From Chrysoporthe austroafricana (taxonomy: Eukaryota > Ascomycota > Sordariomycetes > Diaporthales > Cryphonectriaceae): 64,000 nt of DNA. Numbering within the stretch: the first letter of the stretch is position 1; each line of letters opens with the position of its first letter. Position numbers and translations under genes: made by a program. The DNA is taken from NCBI GenBank assembly GCA_001051155.2, contig JYIP02000009.1, positions 868,001 to 932,000 of the forward strand. Direction: 5' to 3'. Shown piece after piece: positions 1 through 11,900 of the stretch. The notes below the pieces were generated by a model. That model had not been told where the DNA came from. It saw only the letters and a list, made by a program, of their open reading frames with translations, and searched no databases.

Positions 1-8
1 CGCCTTCT

Positions 9-1283
9 ATGCTCAGGCTCCTCAGGTCAGAGCGGTGGACCATCAAGTCAGAGGCTGCTGTCGTCAGGTGGATAAGGAGTGTGCTTACTTCTGGCGGTTC
101 AGAACGAACGAAGAGAGGACACTTCGATTATGGTGATGGATGTTCGGCTTGTACCAACGCGCGGAGTCGCCTAGAAGGCTATATCAGCGACGAGGTCTTG
201 CAGGATGTCGACTTACTAAAATTCCTCCCTGCCTTGATAGACCAAACGCAGTCAGCAAAGGAGCTCGGGTCGGCGTGTAACATCTTCGCACGTCTCCATG
301 GCCTCCCATTCTCATCCTTACCCAGGCGCCTGACCATCTCAGAGCGCAGACACATCGACTTCCAAGCCGGGAGACTGATACGCCAACTCTCACATCTGCA
401 ATCACCGTCCGGGACATTCGGTCCGGCGATCTCGATACTCAGTCCGATAGCTGAGGCGCCGAGTCGAGCAAGGAGGAGTGCGGATAGCTCTGAAGGGGTG
501 GGCAATTGGGCTCTGGCGTTTCAGGTCATGCTCGAAGGCATTCTACGCGACGCGGAGGATATGGCAGTGACGGTCCCATATCAGACGGTACGGCGACATT
601 TTCGAAGACTCGGCTACTGTCTCGACGCAGTCACCATACCAAGGCTGGTTATACTCGATGCTGCTCACGACGAAAACATTATGGCGGAGAGGATAGCTAA
701 TACCGCGAACGGAACAAGTATAAAGCCGGGATCATCACTACAATATCTCCTCGAGAATGCGCACAAATCAGATGACAGTAACAATGACAGAATACCGCCG
801 AATCGGGACCATACGGTGGGCATCCGAGTGACGGGACTGCGCGACTGGAGCAACTGCATCTTCGGCGACCCATTGATGGCGATGGTGTTCAGCGACAAAC
901 CCTCCACGGACTTCCTGCACGGCTTTAGCGGCCGATCAAGAACGCGAACAGACAATGATGTTGATGGTAACAAGGACTACGATCTCCGCTCCATGTATGG
1001 AGACGTTGTCGAATATCCGGAGGAGGCTCATGTTCGACTGCTGTTGTACCAGTGCTACCATGCTACGGTCGCTGTGGTAAAGGAGTTCTACCGGCCACGC
1101 GGTGATAGTACAAGCAGAGAATTCGCGGCAAGGAAGAAACTCAACACAGTACTCGCTCGACTGGAGGATATAGAGGACCATCCCAAGAGAAGGCATATAA
1201 AGCCGACCAGTGAGATGTCACCCGCGAAGAGGTCAAAGACGGACGGAATAGATGGAGATGTGCTTCATGAGCGCCTACGATGA
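9..1283 (+). CDS. APH-like phosphotransferase-family protein, possibly 5'-truncated
   Basis: An open frame of 424 codons ends in TGA at 1281-1283. The C-terminal half resembles fungal aminoglycoside-phosphotransferase/choline-kinase-fold proteins. LVILDAAHDENIM (around residue 215) sits where the catalytic loop is expected, and VTGLRDWSNCIFGDPLMA (around residue 275) looks like the metal-binding GxxDW..xxGDP segment, followed by the usual VFS..PS..FLxGF stretch. The catalytic-loop Asp is not in a standard HGD context, so activity is uncertain. The frame has no stop between base 1 and the first ATG, so the true N-terminus and any upstream exon may lie outside the window. The tail (last ~40 residues) is basic and serine-rich. 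Substrate unknown. The family assignment is inference from motif memory; it could be a divergent, inactive member. Confidence 0.5.
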   Translation: MLRLLRSERWTIKSEAAVVRWIRSVLTSGGSERTKRGHFDYGDGCSACTNARSRLEGYISDEVLQDVDLLKFLPALIDQTQSAKELGSACNIFARLHGLPFSSLPRRLTISERRHIDFQAGRLIRQLSHLQSPSGTFGPAISILSPIAEAPSRARRSADSSEGVGNWALAFQVMLEGILRDAEDMAVTVPYQTVRRHFRRLGYCLDAVTIPRLVILDAAHDENIMAERIANTANGTSIKPGSSLQYLLENAHKSDDSNNDRIPPNRDHTVGIRVTGLRDWSNCIFGDPLMAMVFSDKPSTDFLHGFSGRSRTRTDNDVDGNKDYDLRSMYGDVVEYPEEAHVRLLLYQCYHATVAVVKEFYRPRGDSTSREFAARKKLNTVLARLEDIEDHPKRRHIKPTSEMSPAKRSKTDGIDGDVLHERLR

Positions 1284-1501
1284 ACGGCAGTTCGTGCCAA
1301 TGCATTTGCTTCTTTGTACCAGCCAGCATCCACAAGCATATCAGCGAATAATAGACTGATTTGGATTCCCGTGCCGAACTTCTTGAATTGGTTCTCATGC
1401 TAGCTAGGTCTCGCCCATCCTAAACGGAGTCATTTTGGTCCTAATGTGCGCCTAATTTTCAAAAATAAAAAGATGGTGAGCAGGAAGCCGGCAGGGGTAT
1501 C

Positions 1502-3424
1502 CTATTTGTCTTCCTCATCATCTTCATTCCGAGGCAGGCGGATTCCCATGTCCGCAAGCATCGTACCGACTGGACCGACTAGGCCAGCTTGGCCTTTGAA
1601 GCTCTCGAGCAGGTTCTTAGCAAGGTTGTAGTCGATGTCCACTTCCTCATTCCCACTTTCCTCATCATCGAGATCTTGGGCATTCGCATCATCTGAGGAT
1701 GACGTGGCTTTCTCTTTGCCTTTGCCCTTAACAGCCTTGAGCTTTTTCGGCGTCGGATCCAAGTTCAAGGCTCCATGATCGTTCAGTTCTGCAGCCATCT
1801 GTTCCGATAGCTTCCTGATCTCCTCATCCTCGCTGTCTTCTTCCAGAGTGTCCGATGATGTTGGTACGGTCATTTTCTCCTTATCTTTGCTCATGGCTGG
1901 CATACTTCCCGCCGGCAGCCCCATCATCTCACGCATCATGCGGGCGAATTCATCCTCGTCGAAGCTAACGTCGCGGTCTTCGCTATCACTCTCTTCTCCT
2001 GAGTCAATAGTGTGCTCATCGTCGTCCTCATCCATCTCATCGAATTCCGCACCGTCGATGCCTGCCTTCTCGTCATTCAAGAAGGCCTCAAAGCGCGAGA
2101 CGATCTTCCGAAGATCAGCCTGCGCGTTAACATCCATGAAGCCTTGGCTTCTCGATGTGCCAGCCTTGCCATCAAGCTCTTTCTCAAAATCCTCAAAGTT
2201 GATATCCATCCAGGAATCGTCGTCATCACGCCCGCCATCTTCCCACGAGTTGATATCCGTGTCTGTAGGAAGAACCGAGTCCCCGTCTTCATTTAAATCT
2301 TCAAGAATGAGCGCAACTTCTCTAGCCGTCCGGTTGTTGCTCTTGGCTGCACCAAAGGCGAGCATCTCGAAGCCGCAGGTGACCTTCATGCCCAGCTCCA
2401 GCCTGGAGTGCTTCTTTTGAGCGTTCTCATCGGCACCTGAGACAGTCTCCCCCTCCGCAGCGGGCAGAAGGTCTCGCCAAACCGGAGGAGACGAGAAATG
2501 CTGGGATTTTAGTTGCGCATAAAGAACCTTCGTGAATCGGACGCTCACGTCCACGAGATCATTGGGCGGAAATGTAAGCCGTCTGGTAGATACCGCCAGA
2601 AGCGGTTTTAGAGATTTGGGGTCTCTGAGGTAGAATGCCTCGACAGCAGGTGCGATTGATTTAGGCAGCTCGTGAATCATATATGCCAGTCGTCTTGGAA
2701 TGGTGACCACAGCATGATGGATTGACCCATGGATCTGACCAGGGTATTTCTCTAGTCGATAAAATGCTTCTGCTTCGATGAACGTCGAGTGGATAAGACA
2801 GTCTGAAGCTGAATGCAGGGTGTGGATGGCCTGTGGCAAATTCATTTTCTTCGATTGCAGGCCGGAGTCCAATTGTTGAAGAGGTATGATCCATAGTTGC
2901 CCTCTATGTATCCAGGCCCTGTTGGCATCGTTCTCCGGGTTCAGCCACTTTGGCAGCACATTGGCAGCTTCTACCAGGAGAAATTCTCCGTCGCTATCAG
3001 AGACGCGCACCCATAGATTTGGAAATTGCTTCGTGAGCTCCCGAAGCATGTAGACGATCAGCCACTCGTCTTCTATGGAGTCGCCGTAGTCGGTGATGCC
3101 ATAGAGATAATGCAGGCCTGTTGGCTCCCATCAGTACATAGAGGCTAGTCGTCTGGGAGATGTGGTCGGAATCATACCCCCTTCGTTCTTGGTGTCGAGA
3201 GCAAAGCCATCACGCTGCCAGATGTAGTCCTTGGTGAGATGCTTTTGCAATTGGACTGCTGCTTTTCTGACGGCCTCGAGACCCGACAGGATTTTCTTAG
3301 TCTGTGCATCTGTCTCTATTACGAAGAGCATGTACTCCACACAGTTGTCGGGCAGCATCCGCTCGAGATTTTGAAAATCTCGGCCTCCTACGTTGGTGCC
3401 CTCGATAACATCGGTCCCGGCCAT
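1502..3424 (-). CDS. Sgt1/Ecdysoneless (ECD) homologue
   Basis: Two exons, 3424-3178 and 3117-1502, are separated by a 60-bp GTATGA...CAG intron; the joined frame encodes 620 residues. The junction restores EGGLHYLYGITDYGDSIEDE, which is the conserved start of the SGT1 (ECD) family, with NCVEYMLFVIE just upstream. The second half is strongly acidic (many D/E/S runs around residues 330-560), as is typical of ECD proteins. Human ECD and its fungal relatives act in transcription and pre-mRNA splicing (Prp8-associated); the fission yeast member is an Sgt1 unrelated to the Hsp90 co-chaperone of the same name. It is transcribed divergently from SMC6 with 498 bp between the start codons. The family call is firm; the cellular role here is inferred from homologues. 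Confidence 0.85.
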
Positions 3425-3922
3425 GCTGTGCCGATCAACCTGCCGCGATTTGATCTTGGGAATGGTTGCAAGGCTAGAACTGCCGAGCCTTCGTCTTCTA
3501 GGTATCGTCCGAGCTTAAATTTAGACGTATCTGGAATTGCAGAGCTGCGTGCGTGGGCAGGTTTCCGAGAAGTTTCGCGGATGAGGGGCCCAGCCAGTGT
3601 GCAAGCTAACACGGGTAGGTGAGGTCTGGTTGTAGGCTGGCAGGGCGGCAGGGCTGGCAGGGTTGTGGTGTGACGAAAGAAGCCGAGAGGTGGGGCAGAC
3701 CTATTACTAGGTGTGCTCACTGCTACTGTTACGTACAGCCTTCGCATCTATTAGGCTCATGTTAGCGCGTTTACTCGCAACGCGGTGCGCGCCAGGCCTC
3801 CTGGCTTGGGTTTCTCGTTTCCACCACGACTGGCCCCACGAACAAGACATCTTCTGTACAGCACCTTGAGCCTGGCTCGGCTTATTGTTCCCTCACTTTG
3901 TACAAGCTAGCACCAAGCTAAA
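3425..3922. promoter_or_regulatory. Shared divergent promoter region, SGT1/ECD and SMC6
   Basis: This 498-bp gap separates the start codons of the two divergent genes. I see GC-rich, weakly repetitive sequence (tandem GGCAGGG-type steps near 3640-3660) and no clear TATA element. No gene is supported in it. Confidence 0.45.
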
Positions 3923-6900
3923 ATGCCTGGTCGCACTGTCAACACCGCTGGCAGTAGCGCCGCTAGGAAGCGCCGCCGCGGCGATGACGACCAAGACGAC
4001 AACGGGGAAGATGTGGTCGAATCGCGTGAGGCAGCTTCTGGGTTGCAGAGCGAGGATGTATGTGAATCTCGCTTTTTATCCTCCCTCTACATATTCTTAT
4101 GGCGGAGGACGCAGGTTGTTGTTGACACTCGCATCACAGCACCGGAAACGCGCCCGACGCTCCGCAGGCAAACAGCCTGCACGAGCCAGAGCTTCCCGCC
4201 AGTCTTCTGAAGCCTCGAGCGGCAGTGAAGGTGACTACGACGTCGATATGAAAGAGCCTACCCGTGACAACGAACCAGCCGCCACCCAGTACGAGATCAT
4301 GCGAGATGCTGGATTCAAGGACCTTGAGCACGCCGACGAGGACGATAGGCGTGCCACTCAGAGGCTCCAGCGCAAAGGCATGGAACGCCAGAACAGTCGC
4401 CAAGGCGCTGCCAACCGGGCTGCCGATAATGGAATCCTCTTGAGCATTCACTGTGTCAACTTCATGTGTCACAGCAGCCTGAATGTCGAGCTCGGTCCGC
4501 TTCTCAACTTCATCGTCGGCGAGAATGGCAGCGGCAAGAGCGCAATTCTCACGGCAATCACACTCTGCCTTGGCGGTAAAGCGAGCTCCACCAATCGGGG
4601 AGGCAGTCTGAAAGCCTTCATCAAGGAAGGGGAGCATGAGGCCAGGCTGATCGTCAAGATCAAGAACGAGGGTCAGGATGCCTACCAGCACGACGTGTAC
4701 GGAGATTTTATCCAGGTCGAACGCCGCTTCAACCGGAACGGCGCCAGCAGCTTCAGGGTGATCTCTGCTGGCAACAGGGTCATTAGTAAGAAGAAGCAAG
4801 ATGTCGACGACATCGTCGAGTACTACTGCCTCCAGGTTGACAATCCTCTTAACGTATTATCCCAGGACAACGCGCGACAGTTCCTCAACCAGGCCTCGGC
4901 CAAACAGAAGTACAAGTTCTTCGTGCAGGGTGTACAGCTCCAACAACTAGACGATGACTATCGTGTTATTGAGGGATACCTGAACTCCAATGAAAACAAG
5001 GAGGATGATCTTAAGACGAGAGTGGATATCTGCAAGCGGGATCACGAGCGAGCCAAGAAAGACTACGCTCTGTACATGGAATCTGAGAACATGCGCCGGC
5101 AGCACCGGCTGTTACGTCAGAAGCTGGCCTGGTCTCAGGTGGCGGATGTGGAGCGCCAGGTTACCGAAAATGAAGCCAAGATTGTCGAGTGCGACGGAAA
5201 CGTCGCAGATGCTCAACGGATTGTCGATGAGAAGACTCAGCAACTGGAACACGTCGAGCGACAAATCATCCAGGCTGCGCAAGACGCCCAGACTGCTAAA
5301 GAAACATACGATACTCTGCATGCCAATGTGGAGAGGGCGCAACAAGAATATGGCGAGGCCAAAAAGGATCTCTCCAAACTCGGTGCTGACGAGCGAGACG
5401 CCCATACTCGTCTCACCAGTGCCGGCAACAGTGTCAAGGAGTACGAGCAAAAAATTCGAGAGGAAGAACAGCGGTTGCAAGGTCTGAATGGAGACGCCGT
5501 CACGCAGAGGAATCAAGAGCTGCAGGTGGCTCAGAGAAGACAAGCCCAATTCAGAAAAGAGTCTGAAGACGCACAGCAGCGTATTCCAGAACTCAATAGG
5601 GGGATTGAGAAGGCCAATGAAGAATCAGGAACACTTGACCGGCTTATGACACAAAAGAGGGGGGAAGTCCTGACGGCACAGAAGAGAATAAGGGAGCTTG
5701 AACAAGGTCAAGGCTCGCTCTGTGACGCATACGAGCCGCAGCTACATCAGCTTTTGAGGATGATTGACGCGGATGGCGGATTTGAGCAGAAGCCCGTGGG
5801 GCCCGTAGGTGCCCACATTCAAGTCCTCAAGCCTTTATGGTCACCCATGTTGGAGCGGTTGTTTGGCGAAACGCTGAACGGGTTCGTTGTGACAAGCAAG
5901 CGTGACCAACAGCGACTGAGAGATATGATGAATCGCCTAAAAGTCACAAGGAGCCCTATCATAATAGGCAATCCAAGACCGATCGACACCTCGAACTCCG
6001 AGCCGGACGAAAACTTCGACACGGTCCTGCGAATACTCAAGATTGACAATTCACTGATTCGCAATCAACTGATCATCAATAATCGCATCGAAAAGACTAT
6101 TCTCGTGCAAGGTCAAGGCGATGCGAGCCGCATTATGTATAGCTCCGCACCTCCACGCAACGTCGTTGCTTGTTACCATCTTTTCCCGAAGAGACAAGAA
6201 TGGACCGTCCGAATCACAGCCAATGCCACTGGCATCAGTTCCACGCCTCAGCCCCCTCCAAATGCTAATCAGAAGCCTCGACTGAAGAGTGACTCTCTAC
6301 AAGAGACGTCTCTCCACAAGGAGAGACTGAATCGGCTTCAGGGAGAAATGAGAGATCTACAGCAGCAGCAAACGGCGCAGCAGCAGACCTCTGAACGCTT
6401 CCGAAAGGAGATTGTGGAGATCAAGAAGACTGTGGACAGAAACAAGCAGAGGATAAGAGAAGTCCAGGTCGAGATTGACAATCTCCAAGCTGAGCTTGAC
6501 TCTTTTGAGGGCGTTGATGGGAGGTTAGAAGGTCTTCGAGCTGATCTAAATAAGGCACAAGAGGATTTTGATCACTATGGCAGCTCGTACGGCACCGCAC
6601 AGCTAAGGAAACAAGAGCAGACCCGCCTTTGCGAAGGTCTGTGGGCAAAAATCAGGGCTGAGAAGGCGAGGCAAGATGGGTTTGAGCCACAACTGAAGAA
6701 GGCCGAAGACAAGGTTAAGAGGTACGAAGATTTGCGTCAGCTCACGGTCCAAGAAAAGAACGAGGCACATGACCAACATGCGATCGCCATCGACGGGAGA
6801 CAACGATATGAGCGCAGGCAACAGACACTGCAAACGACCGTTGCGGAGTTCATTGAGGGCGCCGAACAGATCTGTCCTCGAGTACACATCGGTGAGGGCG

Positions 6901-7685
6901 AGACATATGAAGTGATCGAGAAGAAGCTGGACTCTCTGGATAGCACGCTGAAGGAGCGGGAACGAAGAAGGGGCATGACCGACGAGGAGGTCAGGCGGCG
7001 ATTAGACGAAACAAAAGAAACTCTCAAGGAACTGAAAATGGCATTCGGGCAAGTGCAGCTAGAGAACAGGGCCCTGAAAAAATCTCTGGATGATCGAATG
7101 GAACGGTGGAGAAAGTTCCGGCGATATATCTCCTCAAACTCTCGCGCCAACTTCATGTATCTGCTCAGCGAGCGTGACTTTAGGGGCAGGCTGTTTCTAC
7201 ACCACGAAACTCATACGCTGGAGGTCCAGGTCGAGCCGGACAAGACTCGCAAGAATGCGCCCGCCCGCAATACCAAGACTCTGTCGGGTGGTGAGAAATC
7301 CTTCTCGTCCATCTGTCTGCTGCTCGCGATCTGGGAGGCCATGGGCTCTCCACTACGCTGCCTGGATGAATTCGATGTCTTTATGGACAATGTAAACCGA
7401 GCGATCAGCACCAATATGCTGGTGAGTACAGTTTTCCTACTTGTTGAAGAAAGACACTCACGCACGATAGATTTCGGCGGCACGCAACTCGATCGGCCGT
7501 CAATTCATCTTGATCACTCCCAACGCAATCGAGGGACGAGCGAACTTAGACAAGGATGTCAAAATCACTAGGTGCGTCGTGCGCTTGAATGGATTGTCTC
7601 AAGCTGAAGGCTAACCTACTTCTCCAGAATGAGGGATCCCCGTCAGCATGGAATGGATGCATACGTGCGTGCGCCTCAAGGATGA
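3923..7685 (+). CDS. SMC6: Structural maintenance of chromosomes protein 6 (SMC5/6 complex)
   Basis: Four exons: 3923-4057, 4140-7421, 7471-7571 and 7628-7685, with introns of 82, 49 and 56 bp, all GT-AG. They encode 1191 residues. Smc6 pairs with Smc5 in the nuclear SMC5/6 complex, which handles recombination intermediates and replication stress. Visible parts: a basic/acidic N-terminal tail, Walker A GENGSGKS at about 172-179, two long coiled-coil arms, a hinge around 620-760 (region with VGPVGAHIQVL and IIIGNPRP), the ABC signature LSGGEKS at about 1093 and Walker B PLRCLDEFDVFMD at about 1112-1124. The first intron falls in the poorly conserved tail (donor GTATGT). The last two exons are small and restore the usual C-terminus GRQFILITP...ITRMRDPRQ. 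I chose ATG 3923 because it is the first ATG of the open frame; no upstream in-frame alternative is supported. SMC6 converges on COQ9 with 251 bp between stop codons. Confidence 0.93.
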
Positions 7686-7936
7686 AAATTTGTACACACA
7701 GCGATGAAATGGTACGGAATGTCGGTAGGTTCATTTTTACGCTTGCTTTGCCTGTTGAAATACCTATTTTGAGGTGGCATCGCGACACGAATTGGATCGT
7801 CGTATCCTGGCGCTCGCCGTGATAGACCAATACAAGTATCCTGCACGAAGGAAACCGTCACTGCCATGCCCTGCGTGCATCATCGTAAGGAGACAGTGCT
7901 CGTCTGACCCGGCAAGTCATGCTCGTGCAACTTTTT

Positions 7937-8937
7937 TCATATGGGCATCCCCTTGCTCCTGAGCACGTTCAGGCCCGCACCCGCTGTGAACCCGACCCAC
8001 TGTCCCAACGACCTCAGCGACCCTCCGACATCCTGCACCTCGCCCAGTCTTCTGCGCAGGAACTTCCTCGTCTCGGCAAAATCTTCCGACCTATCAGTCG
8101 TCATGAACAGCTCGGTCGAGGCGTAGATGGCCGACAGGGACGCGCGCTTGGTGTACCAGGACGGGTCGACCGAGGTGTCGCCCACGAGGAACCATATCTC
8201 GTCTGACAGCTTGGCGAGCTCCTTGAGGGATTCAGGAACGTAGCTCGGCTGTACCATGACTGCGAGTGCCTGTGATCACCTGCCCGTTAGCAAACCAGCC
8301 ACCTGTCTGTCTCCTGTCCTTCCTCAACTACCTCGTCGTCTTGGCTTACCTCCTGCCACCGCCCGATCACCTCCCTGTTACCCATCAACCTCTCCCACGT
8401 CAGCGCTTCCACCTTCTTCCCCACGCCCATCCGCTGGCCCTCCTGCTCTGCTCCGGCGAACAGCTTCAGCGCCGTCGCGGCCAGAGCCTCCCGCTGCGAC
8501 ACCAGGTGCCACTGGACCAGGCTGAAGACGCCGTGGGGTAGCAGGTTCGTGCTGATGTCCAGGTATCCCGCCTCTCTTGCGCCCAAAGCTAGCGCGGCTT
8601 GTGAGAACCCGTGCGTGGGGACGTGTGCATATGCGGCGGTCAGGATGGCACGCTCGGTCGGGGAGAACAGCGAGTCGGGTGAGGGGTGGTCGTAGGAGTG
8701 GTACGAGCGGCGGGAGGAGGAGGAGGAGGGAGGGGAGGAAGGCGGAAGCAAGTGTGGTCGCGACCTGGGTAGGCCGGTTCGCGGCCTCTGCTGGCGTGGT
8801 ACTGGGCTGCTGGAGGTAGCCGTGGTGACACAACGGCATGCGACGAGAGCGACGGAGGCAGGCTTGCTCTGGAGCCGTTGCGGGCCCGCGCGCAGCGCTG
8901 CACGGCAGGACGGTAGTCGAGACGGCATCGCGGTCAT
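7937..8937 (-). CDS. COQ9: Ubiquinone biosynthesis protein COQ9, mitochondrial
   Basis: Two exons, 8937-8350 and 8269-7937, flank an 80-bp intron (GTAAGC donor, GCTAAC branch point, CACAG acceptor) and give 306 residues. COQ9 is a lipid-binding TetR-fold protein of the inner mitochondrial membrane that presents ubiquinone intermediates to the COQ7 hydroxylase. The N-terminal ~75 residues are rich in R, S and P and lack acidic residues, as in a mitochondrial presequence. The COQ9 domain follows: AILTAAYAHVPTHGFSQAAL, then the GYLDIS...FSLVQWHL block, and after the splice YVPESLKELAKLSDEIWFL with the conserved DTSVDPSWYTKR motif. The final stretch (FLRRRLGEVQDVG...) matches the amphipathic C-terminal helix region. 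An ATCTGATAA motif lies about 180 bp upstream (listed separately). Confidence 0.9.
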
Positions 8938-11900
8938 AGGTGTTGCGGCTATACTCGTATCGCCTCTTGCTTAGATAACACTCGGGGAGCAGCAGACCGT
9001 CAGATGAGTCGCGTCGCGTTATGGGCTGCTTCACATCACGCTACTGCGCAGGGGGACGAGCAACAAAGAAAAAAAAAACGTGATGGCTCCGGTTCCGAGC
9101 CGTCAATGATGTGATGCGATCTGATAAGGTTTGAGAGCGGGGCGGGAGTCACCCGTTATTCCCGCTGTAGGCTACTGGGAGCGTCCCTGCAAGCAGCTAG
9201 GACGGCCTCGACGACTGCTCTACCACTCCACTGGTCGTCCTGAGGGACGCCGACGGCGATCTGCTGGCCTCCTGTAGTTTAGGCGTCTCAGGCCTGTGTT
9301 TGCTTTCTGATCACGCCGTAGCATTCTACGATCCATCTTTGGAGAAATATAGCCACCTATGACACCTACGTAGCGTTTATGGAGAGCGGTACAAAAACGG
9401 AACTGGCTGCATCGGTCGGAGGGCATTACTCCTAGTATTGATAGGTTCGATTCCCGTCGCAATGGAGACATGTCTCGCGCGCCGCGATCTCCAGGGCTAG
9501 CTGCTCCTGTGGAGGGCTGAGAAGGTGTGTGCGAGTACAAGCGTATTCCCGGCTTGTGATTGTTCGGATGGCGATGGCGATAGCGAGCTGTCCAGCATCC
9601 TGGCACTCCTTGAAAACGGGGAACATGAAAGTCGCAGCCATGCTTGCAGGTCAAGACACAACTTCGCAGATCTATAGTGGTCGTGGGATGTCGCGATTTC
9701 GCCATCACTTCTGCCCTCGTGGGCGTCGTCAGTACCGCTCACAGGCTGTGCTGCCAGCTCACTTGTCATAGCAGCATCATTGTGCAGAGATGAACGATCA
9801 ACTGAGCCGATATGAAGTATCTTTCAGCTCCGTATTGCTGGAGCCCTCTCAAATCGTACCGACGTCGCAGGATCATGATCGCATCCTGTCTCTCACAAGT
9901 CTCTGCCACAACCTGGACGGTTAAACGACCGCCATTTGTGGTAGCCACTGCATTAGACCTGCAGCACCCAGCAAAATGAATCCTGATCTTGAGCAATGTG
10001 TACACTCATTCGAATGACAGGTCATCTGCGGGTCCTTTTATGGCCATCGGTTTGTTGTAAATGGGTCTCGATCTCGATTACAAACATGCAGCCTCTCAAT
10101 GCTCGTTCAGAAGCGCTCGCGGGCACCAACAGGCAATCAGCCTCTGCCCCTAATGGGACTCGAGTAGAGTCGTGACTCCCTCGGCTGTGTCCTGCATAGC
10201 TTTTGGAGATCTGAACCCACAAAACCCAGGGGAAGTGCGACGACCTTCGTCGGAGTGAAAGGATGCGAAGATGGTGCCCATGTCCTGGGTCTGGATCCAC
10301 TTACCCTCTGAATCTGGGCTGGCCCATGGCGACCATTGAAAATTAAGTCCTGCTACACCTGGCTGAGTGGCTTGCATCTCGTATCAAGGTGCTGTCTCCC
10401 CGGGAGGCTGACTGGGTCGCTCTCTAGACCGAAGAGGCAGGCTACCGACGCTGTGTTGCCATACCTGGGCCCATTAGGCGAAAGATTGGCCAGGGGCGTT
10501 GTCCCGCCCCAAACATGTTGATTTTCCTTGGGCGGCTCGATGGTGCCAATGAGGGCCAGGAGTGGTCGAGAGGCTCGAGCGGTGATACTGCTGATGATGT
10601 CCCTCGGGGAACGCAGTGCGCTGCAGCCCGCTACGTCCAACCACATTCAGTCCGAGAACTCCGGTGAGTGATAAGCTGTTCGAGTGGCATAAGGTCCCCG
10701 GGAGCTCGGGAAAAGGTCTTCTTGACCAAATGGTGGCCGTGGCCGGGTAGTGCTCCTCTCACATGGTACATCTCTGCCCTCTGCACCACCAAACCAGTCC
10801 GAAAAGGCGCTTGCAGAGTGGCATCATTCTACTCGGTTACCATTGAACGGTCAAAACGCTGTACTTTGCAGGTACAGCACAGGATAAGGCCGGCACAAGG
10901 ATCGCGGCAGCCATCTCGACGTAACCTCGTCTCGCAGTCCGCCGGATCTGTAGAGCTTCTCTGATAGAGCGCGAAGCTCGAGTTGATCTGGGAGGTTTCT
11001 TGACTGTCGAGCTCTGAGCACTCAGAGGCATCACCAGGTCTGCTCATCACTGAGAAGGACAGGAGAAATCCGAGGTGGTCCTGACAGATAACGTCCTAGC
11101 AAAACGTCGGGTCGTTGCTGGAACAATTGTACCGATTTGACATCATCGGGCCTCCTCGGGACCTTCGAAGTCTGAAAGTGGGATGAAACTGTGTTGCGTA
11201 ATCTCCTGGCGTCTAGTCCTTGGGACAAAGCTTGGCTGTTTGTATAGGCTGGGCTGCTGAGTGGCACATCCTATAGATAGCGCCTGCTGGCAATGTGCCA
11301 GACCTCGTGCGCAAAAGACACGGTCGATGTGGTGATCAGGCCCAGATTATGCCACAGTCTTCTGCAAGAAACAGCCAAGGGTCTTAACCGTGACTACTAC
11401 TCCACAAGCTGTAGCCGAGCGAGGCACCCTATCGGCACGAAGTCATTGAGAAGTGTGCGCAGACGGGTTGAAGAAAGCAGGCTTAATCCCTCCAGAAAAG
11501 GTCGTGACGACCGCTTATAGGGCAGGGCGAGGTGTGATCCTAATCCTGATGCGTGGTTCACACCAGGCCACCGGTGAGAGAATCCTGGTCGCTAGAGAGA
11601 TTATAGAACTGCTGGGGTGCTTCGCTGTGCGCGCGGTCATGAACGGTGCGGTGCGATGAAGGATTGATAATTCGAGCCGGTGCAACAGAATTTTTCATGG
11701 TCGAGGAAATGGGGCGGCAAGACACTGTCAGAAAGCGATCTGAACCTGCAGCAGCCACGAGCATCGGGACAGGCTTCAAAGAAAGTCAAATAAGGCCAGC
11801 ATGCTTGTGCGATCTGCATCATTGCCCTTCTCGGAGGTTGGGGTACCGTTTCCGCAGAGGCAGTGTGGGAGGCGTGGGAGACACAACGATAGTTGTGCCG

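Noticed and set aside
9360..9470. Possible tRNA, from a GGTTCGATTCCCG T-loop-like sequence at 9444
   Set aside because: The flanking bases do not form a 5-bp T stem and no matching D arm, anticodon arm or acceptor stem is present.
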